Positions 22,840 to 32,545 of a stretch of DNA of 64,000 nucleotides are shown piece by piece. The notes under the pieces are model-generated. The model ran no database searches. It had not been told where the DNA came from and saw nothing but the letters and a program-made list of their open reading frames with translations. Source of the stretch: Bolinopsis microptera (lineage: Eukaryota > Ctenophora > Tentaculata > Lobata > Bolinopsidae); NCBI RefSeq assembly GCF_026151205.1, contig NC_087078.1:9812675-9876674 (forward strand), in the 5' to 3' direction. A program made the translations under genes and the position numbers. How positions within the stretch are numbered: the first letter of the stretch is position 1; every line of letters starts with the position of its first letter.

Positions 22840-22899
22840 GGGGTCCCCAGGTAAGGTTTCACTTACCTTGCTGGCTTGTTGCTAGTCTATTGCTCGATT

Positions 22900-23707
22900 C
22901 TCTCACTGATATAAGTATATGGTATTACAGTCGTTGGTCACGTGTAGAGATTTGGTAAATATTTCGGGCATGTGCACAAGCAACGCCAACAAGGTTTTAT
23001 TTGTGATTTGTAGTGAAGTGGATTAGCAATTGAACCACGAGCGCGTTGAATGGCGGAGGTCTGTGAGTTTAACAGACCTTTTGTTTATATTACATCTATG
23101 ACCCGAGCACTCGATCCTGACTTTGAGGGAAGAAATAAAACACAACATATTGTTATAAAGGAAGCACTGGTCATTGATAAACTCGGTAAAAACACATCAA
23201 AACTATGAAAAACCATTATTACACGGGGACACTGTTGAGACTGAAATAACCACATAATTTGAACATAATCATATTACCGGGATTAACTTTCAGTTAAAAG
23301 CCAAGAACCACAACTTGCTAAGTTGTGCCACAACTTACTTAGCAGGTATGAACCAGTGATCAAAGTGAACAGCTGTGTCACTCGAAGGGTTGCAAAAGTT
23401 TTAACGTAATGCAACTCTATGAATAACCGTTAATTTTAAAAAGGACACTGTTGAAGGCCTTGTAGCAACTGACCGCTAGAAACTGAGCAACTCTTAGACC
23501 GACTTCAGGGGCCGAAAATGTTTCAAATTGTAATAAATATAACTTTTAATCCATCGCGCCACAGCCCCACAAAATTAGACAAACCCATTCTGTTCCTCAT
23601 ATAAAAACCAGTGCTGACAGCAGTGGTATCAAATTAGCAAATAAAGCTGTGCTTTAAAGACAATAACTTAGAGTGCCCGTTTGCTGTAAAACTGACGGGG
23701 CATTGCT
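22900..23707. other. Intergenic / NAA15 3' flank
   Basis: Downstream (minus sense) of the NAA15-like stop codon. No gene recognised. Confidence 0.4.
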
Positions 23708-24674
23708 TCATCTCGGGACAGTTTCCTCGGTTTGAGGTGGCCTAAAAGCGGTCGCCAGAGTAAAGATGGCGCGGCAGGCGGTAGAGAAGCTGGCGATGTC
23801 TTCAGGAGTTGGATCCAACAATCCATTGTTTAAGTGATCTAACACGTACTCAGCGCCCTGAAAATAGTTTTGATTTATCATAGCAGTTGGTCAAATAAAT
23901 TTTGCTGCACATGCCCTGATAAGATAAACTGGAAAACTCCTCGTTACTAAAATCTCCTGCAACTGATTGTATCATATATTAAAGTCACTATTGTGACGGT
24001 ACATTAGAACTAGCTGACCTCGAGGGTGGCTCCTTCAAGAGGGAAGTCTAGGACGGACTGAAGCTGATCTGCTGACGCCTCGGGGGACAGATGGGCGTGG
24101 GCACATCTCACTGTACAAATGGTTAGTTATTATTCAGTATAAAAACTCAGATAATAAGCTATAAACTGTATTTAAAACTAGAAGTGTTTTCTTACAGTTC
24201 GATTCAAGAAACTTAACGAATGATGAACAAAATAAAAGAAGATACTGACACATGAAGAAGCTCTTGAGATTGGTGCCAGTAAGAGATTCCCTAACATTTA
24301 ACCACTCTCTAATGTCGTTCTGTGGCAACAGTTCCGACATCTCTGTCTGAACTATTTCAGATATAATTCCACTTGTCGGTCCCGTCGTTTTGACTGAAAT
24401 GAAAGAGATTTGGATTTTGGAATTAGACAGTTAAGTATATATCATACAGAACTATCCGATGGTACATGAATAAACATTAAGAAAATTTTATTATTGGAAA
24501 CAAGTCTTTATCACCTTTATCACCCATACTCGTAAAATATCTTAGTTTCATGACAGTAGAGAAGTAAGAACTAACCATATTGAGCGAGTTGTGTCATGTG
24601 CAGACCAATCTCGGGGGCTCTAGCACAAGTTTTCAGGGCACGTTTCACACTCTGTATCATCAACAACAGCTTCC
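23708..24674 (-). CDS. NAA15: NAA15-like, C-terminal exons 12-15 of those found
   Basis: Exons 24674-24576, 24393-24250, 24110-24019 and 23857-23708 (stop TGA 23710-23708). Phases agree at each join. The first encodes GKLLLMIQSVKRAL, matching the recalled vertebrate NAA15 segment KFLLMLQSVKRAF. The last encodes a helix pair ending FTLATAFRPP, matching the recalled C-terminal ALAFMPP region. The second exon's donor is best placed at ATGT|gtcagt because it keeps phase; an alternative CA|gtatct would break it. This is the C-terminal helical part of the auxiliary subunit. The NERD-helicase gene and four tRNAs lie in the intron just upstream (29641 to 24674). Confidence 0.8.
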
Positions 24675-24984
24675 CTGAAATTGTTAATTTATTTTAATAG
24701 AGCAGAGGGAACGGTTAAAACAAATTAAGTTGATACTCGCTTCATCTCTCCCTTATCCATCTATACTATTACTATTATGTCGGTCAGCAACATTAAAAAT
24801 TATTGATTTAGTTCCTTCCATTAATTTAAATTCAATCGTCTGTACTGCGCATTCATAGTGTTTTCGATTAAGGCGAACGTTATTTTACGGAAAATATGAG
24901 ACAGTAAAACAAATTCTACTCGTATTCTAACAATTGATCATCTAGAAACACATTAATATTATGTTAAAAGGAATTTAAAGAAAT

Positions 24985-26376
24985 TTAATAAGTGTCACGA
25001 TGCCATAATATTTGGATATGGTTAAAATCTCCTAGTTGACTAAGCATGCTTTTAATTGTATCATATATTCGACAACGTTCTTCACCGCAAATGCAAGAAA
25101 GTAGTGTGACAGAATAAAAGACTCTTGCTCTTGAAATACAAAAGTAAAGCATACTTAATGGTAAAAGTATGTCGTGGCAAGACAGTCGAATCACTGCCAT
25201 AATTGCTGGCCACTCAGCAGAAGAAACAGTCCTTTGAAAACACCATTTGTAGCTCGGATTCTCCTCATGCAGCAATTCGAGAGGATACGGCAATTTTTCG
25301 GGATCCTTTAACTTATCGAAATAATATGCTACACTATATTCACATATTATCATAGGTCGAATACCCATTTCACGGTTTAATCTATTAACTTCTGCATTTA
25401 AAACCCGTGCAAGTACAACTTCATTAAGCGGTTCTTCGAATATATGAAGTATAGGTTTTGGACCATATATATAATGACCCTCTTTTTGGTCCATGCCGGA
25501 CAATAGTTTGGCAAATACACTCAGACCATCTATTGTGACCCTTGGTCCCCTTTTATCATGAAAACGTTTATTACCATCAGATATAGCTTTAGATAACAAT
25601 TCTTTTAGAGAATAATCCCTAATAACGGATAAACTATGTGATATATCGTACGCATTTCTCAGATTGGCATCGATAGTACTAACACAACCATGATCAGATA
25701 GTAGTTTGTAAAATGCAAGTAGGGAAGAAGATACACCATTCATATAGTTTTTCTTACTAAGAGAAAACATTTGTATAATATCACACGACAACCAAACGTG
25801 ATGAGAGTTTGTTAACTGTGACATAGAGGTCATCATATCGCTGAAGTCTTCTATCCAAGTTTGTGCCTCGCGCTCGCGATTATCATTCGGGAAATATGTT
25901 CTTGTGCCCATTTCCACAAGAACACATTGAAAATCGTCAATGAAAATATCGCATCCCTGCAGCTGCGGTGATCGAAGCATTTCTATGAAAAATTCGCTTA
26001 AATAGCCGAACATGGGGTCGCGTTTAGATTCCCCATTCACTATGACTAACTGGTTGTCAACTAAAGCTTGAGTTATCATGTCAAGGTCCTCTGTAAAAGG
26101 AAAGGTTTCTGAAAGAAATAATACCCTATACGACACTCCAGCATTATCTAAAGGGGTCTCGTAGAGTTTCGGCTTTTGTTCCTCATCAGGATGGGAAGTT
26201 TCAAACAGGAAACTAAAAAGTAAGACTTTGCTGCTGTTTCCAGATTTTATCAGCTCTATAATTTTGGCAATCAGTAGGATACTTTTGCCCGACCCGGCAG
26301 GTCCATCGATCCACATAAAGTTTTTGTTTGATGTAAAAACATCATGTTGCTTTTTAGTGAGATTCTCTATTCCCAA
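24985..26376 (-). CDS. SF1-helicase-like ATPase part of a NERD-helicase gene
   Basis: A 463-codon frame. Walker A is GPAGSGKS near the start. A Walker B-like DIFIDDFQ follows at roughly residue 140, then a motif III-like WLSCDIIQ, an NLRN (motif IV-like) and a C-terminal SRAR (motif VI-like) before the stop. This order fits superfamily 1 helicase/ATPases of the DUF2075/UvrD group. The same frame is open upstream, past the first in-frame TTG, to a TAG at 26485-26487, giving a natural linker that includes PYVVPASD. It therefore joins the NERD frame by a single frameshift near 26485. Intronless, same strand as NAA15, and nested in its intron. DNA/RNA unwinding or translocation is inferred. Confidence 0.75.
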   Translation of the reverse strand: MGIENLTKKQHDVFTSNKNFMWIDGPAGSGKSILLIAKIIELIKSGNSSKVLLFSFLFETSHPDEEQKPKLYETPLDNAGVSYRVLFLSETFPFTEDLDMITQALVDNQLVIVNGESKRDPMFGYLSEFFIEMLRSPQLQGCDIFIDDFQCVLVEMGTRTYFPNDNREREAQTWIEDFSDMMTSMSQLTNSHHVWLSCDIIQMFSLSKKNYMNGVSSSLLAFYKLLSDHGCVSTIDANLRNAYDISHSLSVIRDYSLKELLSKAISDGNKRFHDKRGPRVTIDGLSVFAKLLSGMDQKEGHYIYGPKPILHIFEEPLNEVVLARVLNAEVNRLNREMGIRPMIICEYSVAYYFDKLKDPEKLPYPLELLHEENPSYKWCFQRTVSSAEWPAIMAVIRLSCHDILLPLSMLYFCISRARVFYSVTLLSCICGEERCRIYDTIKSMLSQLGDFNHIQILWHRDTY

Positions 26377-27284
26377 ACAGTCCCTCGTGATGTCGGATGC
26401 CGGTACAACATAGGGATTATTGCTTCTGAACGTAAACTTTCCGCACCGTACTTTGTCATCGATATCCTTGATACATTTCCAAAGCTACACGTCTCCTTAT
26501 CACAATCATCTTTATCAGTACACCAAATGGCAAGCAACATGTTTCTGATTTCGTAATACTTTTGAAGATTCATTTTATTCCTGTTTCCAACACAATGACT
26601 TTCAATAACATAAAACTCCCACCATCTACCAATGTCACATAAAATATCTTTGAACAAGATTGTGTCTTTCTCATGGCATTCCAGATGGAATTGGTCTTTG
26701 TATTTACTGCTAAAATTAGGATAAGCGGTAAACTGACAAATTCTCACATTGCTGTCCATACTTTTGATAAGCTGTGCTATCTTTTCTCTTTGTTTGACCG
26801 ATTTTCTGAATGTCCCAAGGAGAGCTTGTGAATGTTCATCACTTTGGATTCCAGATTCATTTGGAGTCATGTTCTTAACTTCAATCACAACAAAATAGTC
26901 CGGACCGATAATCAAAAAATCGCACTCTCCGTCATTATTCCCTGCGTTCTTTCCTTTACATTTTTGGCACCCCTTTCTATCATGACTTTTATCGCACAAA
27001 CGATATTGGTGATGCGTAAACTTAAAGTTGTGCAAAACAATAAATTTTCCATGACGTGTATATATATTCTCCAATGTTCGGTATACTTGAACCTCGGCCT
27101 CGTAGTTAGCCTGCTGGACTATATCGTCTTTAAAACTAGGTCCTGGTTGGTTTTCATCAGGGTACACATCAATATACCTCTGTTGTGGTGCCGGTGGTAA
27201 CATTATGGGGCGGTAATCTGGTGATGAGCAGTATGTATTGAAGATATCTTCACCATTATGTAAATATTTCTGGTATTGATCCAT
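26367..27284 (-). CDS. NERD-nuclease-like N-terminal part of the same gene
   Basis: From ATG 27284, about 305 codons. The NERD signature is clear: GECDFLIIGPDYFVVIEVKN, with the D...E-x-K arrangement of restriction-endonuclease-like nucleases. It is preceded by a Cys cluster (CDKSHDRKGCQKCKG) that could bind zinc. The last ~40 codons of this frame look non-native; the helicase frame appears to take over at about 26485. NERD domains fused to helicases are mainly prokaryotic, and some nuclease-helicase proteins there act in phage defence. Similar intronless genes occur in some invertebrates, as far as I recall. Function here is unknown. One indel (true mutation or sequence error) or programmed frameshifting separates the two halves. 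Confidence 0.7.
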   Translation of the reverse strand: MDQYQKYLHNGEDIFNTYCSSPDYRPIMLPPAPQQRYIDVYPDENQPGPSFKDDIVQQANYEAEVQVYRTLENIYTRHGKFIVLHNFKFTHHQYRLCDKSHDRKGCQKCKGKNAGNNDGECDFLIIGPDYFVVIEVKNMTPNESGIQSDEHSQALLGTFRKSVKQREKIAQLIKSMDSNVRICQFTAYPNFSSKYKDQFHLECHEKDTILFKDILCDIGRWWEFYVIESHCVGNRNKMNLQKYYEIRNMLLAIWCTDKDDCDKETCSFGNVSRISMTKYGAESLRSEAIIPMLYRHPTSRGTVWE

Positions 27285-27299
27285 TGTGGAGGCGAACAA

Positions 27300-28095
27300 T
27301 GATAATTCTGGAACGGTTTGCGTTAGGATAAAGGAGAGTTTCTTTTAAAAACTTTGTTTAGCGAAAAAAAGCGAGAGGACACTTTTTATTAGGAGAAGAA
27401 TATTAGAACAATCAGAAAACGTACTTTCAAAGAAAAAAAGACAAAAACTGATTTTCACTGAATGATTGATTGTAAACCGGGACGGTGCCAGGGTGGTTTA
27501 AACGACCGTTTTGAATAATGACAAATAAACTGAAAAACGAATAAAAACAATCCCTCATAACTCATGAGGCACTGCACTCTTAATAGAATTAGAAACATGC
27601 CACACTGTGTAGATCAGCATTTTACAACAAAGAAACCGTCACCTGTCAAATTTTAGTTTCAAGAACTCAACACCTCCATGCTACTAGAGTGCTAGGTAAT
27701 TTTGTTTGGCTTCACGACATAGTTTTTTGCTAATGTCTTGAACATTTAAGGGTTTGGGACCTTGAAACCTTGATTCGTCTCATTAATGTGCTCATTCCGG
27801 TCATTTTGAAGGGTTAATTGATATCAATTGATCAATTAGAAGCCGAGTTCGATATATTTTAAGTGCGTGTCAATACTGAAACGTTTAACTTTCGGCTCTA
27901 GCTTTTAATCCATATTCGGTAAATAACAACGGATATCAGTAACTGGTAGTCGATACTACAGTCATTAATAAAGTGGTATTGAATAAACGAGTTGGTAGAG
28001 TCGGTACTCAATGTGACGCACTAGACAAGCTAGAAGAGGGACTATCTGTTATCTTAATAAATTGAGCTACATTTACCTTTGTATAAATACTAAAT
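27300..28095. other. Gene-free stretch within an NAA15 intron
   Basis: Upstream flank of the NERD-helicase gene; AT-rich, nothing recognised. Confidence 0.45.
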
Positions 28096-28223
28096 AGTGT
28101 ACCTAAAGCATGATGCAAATCTTAACAATCAGAAGATCGTGTTACTAATTACATTTGTTATTTCTCCAGTGTTACAGAAATATCGTTTGCACTATCATGG
28201 TCAAAATTTACAAAAACAATTAC

Positions 28224-28297
28224 TGGCCATGCAGGGGGTCGAACCCTGGACATTCGCGTTATTAGCACGACGCTCTAACCAACTGAGCTACACGGCC
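28224..28297 (-). tRNA. tRNA-Ile (AAT)
   Basis: 74 nt including discriminator A. Acceptor GGCCGTG pairs with CATGGCC (one G-U), the D stem is GCTC/GAGC, and the anticodon loop CTAATAA gives anticodon AAT. The T arm is CAGGG-TTCGACC-CCCTG. A T-run for Pol III termination follows. No intron. Identical to the copies at 28673 and 29120. Confidence 0.95.
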
Positions 28298-28672
28298 ATG
28301 TCTTCAGGAAATTGTTTATCATATGAATTTTATCCAATTATCTCCGTTTGGTGATTTTAAAGCTTCACACTTTTGCACCAGTCTACATTTATGTTTTACT
28401 GAGTAAAACAGAAATTCAATCACTTTATCTGATTTAAAGATTTAAAGTGACTCCGCAATCAGTATAATGAGCTTAAAATCGTTATTTGCCATGTTCAGAC
28501 TAAAATTTCCAGCCTGACAATTTGAATCTCATTACCGTAATCAATAAACAGAGTGAATAAAATTAAATATTCGTGCTATAAAATTTCATAATAAGGAGGT
28601 GTGTGAAGCTTCAAACTTCCGAAGAGAGATAATGGAATAAAATTGATACGACAAACAATTTCATGAGGACAT

Positions 28673-28746
28673 GGCCGTGTAGCTCAGTTGGTTAGAGCGT
28701 CGTGCTAATAACGCGAATGTCCAGGGTTCGACCCCCTGCATGGCCA
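28673..28746 (+). tRNA. tRNA-Ile (AAT)
   Basis: Same 74-nt sequence as the minus-strand copy. Box A (TAGCTCAGTTGG) and box B (GGTTCGACCCC) are intact, and TTTTT follows within 10 bases. Confidence 0.95.
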
Positions 28747-29119
28747 GTAAATGTTTTTGTAAATTTTGATCATGATAGAGCAAACGATATTTCTGAAACA
28801 CTATGCAATGTAACACCAGAGTATTTTATAGAAATAAAAAATGTAATTAGTAACATGATCTTCTGATTGTTAAGATTTCAGATTTGCATAATGCTTTAGG
28901 TACACTATATAGTATTTATGCAAAGGAAAATGTAGGAAAGGATAATGTAATATTTAATAAAGGGCCATGTAGCTAAATTTATTAAGATAACAGACAGTCC
29001 CTCTCCATTATTAAAAACTCTAGTAGCTGTCTAGTGCGTATTATTAAGTGCCACCAACTTGTTGAAACCTTCATATTATGTAAGTCGGAAATAGAAACTA
29101 TAATTTTCTTACAAGACAT

Positions 29120-29193
29120 GGCCGTGTAGCTCAGTTGGTTAGAGCGTCGTGCTAATAACGCGAATGTCCAGGGTTCGACCCCCTGCATGGCCA
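29120..29193 (+). tRNA. tRNA-Ile (AAT)
   Basis: Identical tRNA body; flanks differ from the other copies; GTTTTT terminator directly downstream. Confidence 0.95.
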
Positions 29194-29432
29194 GTAGTTG
29201 TTTTTACTTCTTGAGCATCATCAATGGTCTAAACTAAACCTTTTTAACCGCAAGTGTAATACAGTTCTATGTATAGGAACATGCAACACTGAATAGTTAA
29301 TGTTATGAGTTCAAACAATGCGCCTACAGCCAGTGTTTATGTACACCAGTGTTCTGAACAAATGTGCAAATTGTGTGATTTCTTGTAGTCAACAAGTTTG
29401 AACAGAGAAATAATAATACAGTCCTTTCACAT

Positions 29433-29506
29433 GGCCGTGTAGCTCAGCTGGTTAGAGCGTCGTGCTAATAACGCGAATGTCCAGGGTTCGATCCCCTGCA
29501 TGGCCA
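29433..29506 (+). tRNA. tRNA-Ile (AAT), slightly diverged copy
   Basis: Same fold and anticodon, but D loop AGCTCAGCTGG and T loop TTCGATC differ by single bases from the other three. A GTTTTTG run follows. Confidence 0.95.
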
Positions 29507-29640
29507 GAAGGTTTTTGTTCGGCTGATAAGACTTTCATCGAGTCTAACCATGTACAATTCCATTAAATTCCCCCAAATATAGGCTCTAATGGCCGGCTCT
29601 AATCTAACTAGTTCTGCAAAAACAGTATTCCGGCTCTTAC

Positions 29641-31386
29641 CTTGACGGTAGAAGACTTGGAATGCAAGTTTGTGAGTGTTGGGACACCGAGGAGACAGGG
29701 CTCTTAGTGGATCCAGAAACTTCATAGCATCGTCCAGGGGAGAATCAGACTGAAAAGGTTTAACTGAGCCACGAGTGACAACTGGCAAAGAAAACCCATT
29801 CAAGAGAAAAAATAAGTGCAAATAAGTGGGAAAAAAGTGAAACTTTACCAAAAAACTTCACTTAAAGTGAAATTACCCACCTTGACCAGCTCAATTCCCA
29901 CAATTGGAGGAGGAACGATCTCTCCGTCCGGCTGCTTGTTCTTGTCCTTGGCGTTGTTGTTCACGTTAGCTTCATTCTTCTGCTGCTGCTTCTTCTTAGC
30001 GGCTCGCTTCTTCTTGCTCTCCAGTTTCTTCTTCTCCTTTTCCGTCATCTCATCTGAGGGTTATATTTAATTAAATTTGTTGATCTTCATTCTTCAGATG
30101 TGATCATTCCAGGGTGCGATGAAAATAAAAGTTTTGAACGATACCCAAAATATAAAGAGATCGGTTCTGAAGCAAAGTGTCACTTGAAGAGCGGTTGATA
30201 AACTATAGAATGAGTATAATTATTAACCTGCTTCTCCATTTCCCAACCCGTTAGCATCAGCCAAAGGTTTGTCGTGTAGATGAAGATACGTTCTAATGGC
30301 GTAGTCAGCTGCTTTGTTGAAAAACTGGTGACCTGAAACATGAGCCATGAACTATAATGATCCAGAATAAATTAAGACATTTAAAAGCTTACTTCAACAT
30401 TGAACATTACATAATATGTATAGTGGAAAAGCTAATACTATTAATTGGTGACAATTAAAGAATAATTTGCCCTGAATTTGTTGCTATTTAGTATTTAATC
30501 TCTGTACCTCTTATGGAATCCTCTAGTCGTAACAACCCGATGTAAGCTCTAAGAGTCATCTTCCTCATGGAGTAGGGATGGAAATCAAACTGATCCTCTA
30601 CTATGTCAACAAAATGCTTCTCCACCTGATCAGTAACAGTTGATAAAAGTTGTACTTAAAGTTGTTTAATCGAACAATTTAGAAAGGAGTCAAGGGTTTG
30701 GTCGTCATGTTGACTAACATAATGGTTGTTAGCTTATCAAGTGTCACTAAAACAGACTAAGTGACACGTGTGAACACTCTGGTCACGTGTGAACACTCTG
30801 GTCACGTGTGAACACTCTGGTCACGTGTGAACACTCTGGTCACGCGTGATCACTCTGGTCACGCGTGATCACTCTGGTCACGTGTGAACACACACGTCAC
30901 GTGACTAACCTCGTGACACTTCTGAAGCACATTAGCCCAGTCCTGGTTCTTGAAGTACGTCCTAGCTGACTCAGTCAGGAACCACATGCACTGCATCTCG
31001 TTCAGGTTATCAACCGCGGGTTGACCTTCCTGGAGGGAAATGTCATGTTAACCGGAGTTATAGATATTGACTAAAACTTGTGGCAAACTGATGCTGAAAG
31101 ATTTCGAAACCAGACAGATTCAAAAGAATCATACATCATGTTCAAAAGCCCAACTGGAGACAAGGAAAATCCTATAAAGAGGACACAACTTACCCGGGTG
31201 AATAGAGCACAAGCCTCCTCAGCCTTGTCTATCATGCCAGCTCTGAGCATGTACTTAGCAGCTTTACAGTTGAGATATCTGTCAGCCAGATCCATGGTCC
31301 TGGCTTCTTCTACCCAGTGTACTGCCTCTACCATGTTACCCGCGTGCTGGAGGAGGGAGAGGGGGGTTCAAACATGATATCTAATA

Positions 31387-31420
<34 letters not shown>

Positions 31421-32545
31421 GGGGGTGGGGGTACTGCTTCTACCATGTTACCCGCGTGCTAGAGGAGGGGGAGGGGAGGTTCAAACATGATATCTAATAA
31501 AGGGGGGGTGGGGGTGGGGGTACTGCTTCTACCATGTTACCCGCGTGCTGGAGGAGGGGGAGGGGAGGTTCAAACATGATATCTAATAAAGGGGGGGGGG
31601 GGGGGTGGAGGGGGGTACTGCTTCTACCATGTTACCCGCGTGCTGGAGGAGGGGGAGGGGAGGTTCAAACATGATATCTAATAAAGGGGGTGGGGGTGGG
31701 GGTACTGCTTCTACCATGTTACCCGCGTGCTGGAGGAGGGGGAGGGGAGGTTCAAACATGATATCTAATAAAGGGGGGGGGGGGTGGGGGTGGGGGTACT
31801 GCTTCTACCATGTTACCCGCGTGCTGGAGGAGGGGGAGGGGAGGTTCAAACATGATATCTAATAAAGGGGGGGGGGGGGGGTGGGGGTGGGGGTACTGCT
31901 TCTACCATGTTACCCGCGTGCTGGAGGAGGGGGAGGGGAGGTTCAAACATGATATCTAATAAAGGGGGGGGGGTGGGGGTGGGGGTACTGCTTCTACCAT
32001 GTTACCCGCGTGCTGGAGGAGGGGGAGGGGAGGTTCAAACATGATATCTAATAAAGGGGGGGGGGGGTGGGGGTGGGGGTACTGCTTCTACCATGTTACC
32101 CGCGTGCTGGAGGAGGGGGAGGGGAGGTTCAAATATGATATCTAATAAAGGGGGGGTGGGGGTACTGCTTCTTAAAACTACTGTACCTTGTACAGGGGGG
32201 GGGGGGGGGGCCGGGGGGCTGTCACAATTATTGGTAGTGTAAACAGTGCTGGAAGATAGGCAAAATGGTAAATACGTTTTACGCGATTATACGCGATTAC
32301 GATAAAAAATAGTTAACCTACTCATACTTCTAGTCATATCCAGATTGAAACTGAAGCCCCCTAAAACCACTGTACCTTGTATATCTTGCTCTTGACCATA
32401 TAAGGGTCGATGTAGGTAGGAGTGTGTTGCATTGCCCTGTCTATGTAGTACATAGCTTTAGTGGTGTCCCTCTCGTAGTCGTACAGTTGAGCCAGGAATA
32501 TCATGACGTGTAGATAGGATGTCGGGTACTCCTCATCCTCACTAT
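29641..32545 (-). CDS. NAA15: NAA15-like, central exons 5-11 of those found
   Basis: Exons 32545-32376, 31346-31194, 31029-30910, 30625-30508, 30332-30228, 30053-29881 and 29749-29641; all GT-AG and phase-consistent. Recognisable NAA15 blocks in order: a TPR pair (LAQLYDYE...[14 protein letters not shown]), [22 protein letters not shown]-type repeat, [27 protein letters not shown], a Lys-rich charged segment ([17 protein letters not shown]) and a linker with [13 protein letters not shown]. The charged run and the DQFDFH...Y block are close to the vertebrate protein as I remember it. NAA15 is the ribosome-anchoring auxiliary subunit of the NatA N-terminal acetyltransferase with NAA10; TPR repeats wrap the catalytic subunit. 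Intron arrays adjoin the exons at 31346 and 30910. Confidence 0.88.
30761..30895. repeat. 19-bp minisatellite beside an NAA15 5' splice site
   Basis: Seven units of GGTCACGTGTGAACACTCT (two read GGTCACGCGTGATCACTCT). It begins about 15 bases into the intron after the exon ending at 30910. Most units contain CACGTG. Confidence 0.92.
31350..32170. repeat. G-rich minisatellite carrying copies of an NAA15 3' splice site
   Basis: Eight or so units of about 80-95 bp. Each has a G-run ((GGGGGT)n), then TACTGCTTCTACCATGTTAC, CCGCGTGCTGGAGGAGGGGG, and aggttcaaacatgatatctaataaag. The unit nearest the exon overlaps NAA15 exon 31346-31194: the real acceptor (ctcctccag|CACGCGGGTAAC in minus sense) and about 26 exon bases are repeated in each unit. 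One unit (31441) has ctag in place of ccag. Confidence 0.93.

Larger units (their letters stand above)
21155..22900. repeat. Mosaic of duplicated repeat blocks
   Basis: Three blocks occur twice: A (21155-21245 and 22110-22195, with the hairpin GTAGGTTGTAAACCTAC), B (21425-21570 and 22375-22582, with gcgcgccgctttcttctcg) and C (21922-22010 and 22665-22875, with ttactgggcggcgctcag). In each later B and C block a MITE interrupts the sequence that is continuous in the first block. CpG-rich words (GCGCGC) stand out from the AT-rich surroundings. No gene. Confidence 0.75.
28098..28912. repeat. Inverted duplication carrying two tRNA-Ile genes
   Basis: The segment 28098-28297 recurs reverse-complemented at 28673-28912: tRNA plus about 170 bp of its 3' flank (phrases gcaaacgatatttctg and agatcgtgttactaatt in either sense, with indels). 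The tRNAs point outward-to-inward as a head-to-head pair. Confidence 0.8.

Noticed and set aside
24246-24250. Donor CA|gtatct for NAA15 exon 24393-24250
   Set aside because: It breaks reading phase with the next exon, whereas ATGT|gtcagt keeps it.
28097-29188. Two open frames sharing the peptide MQGVEPWTFALLARRSNQ
   Set aside because: They are the antisense of tRNA-Ile genes.
31605-31862. Gly-rich open frame
   Set aside because: Lies in the NAA15 intronic minisatellite; codons derive from the repeat.
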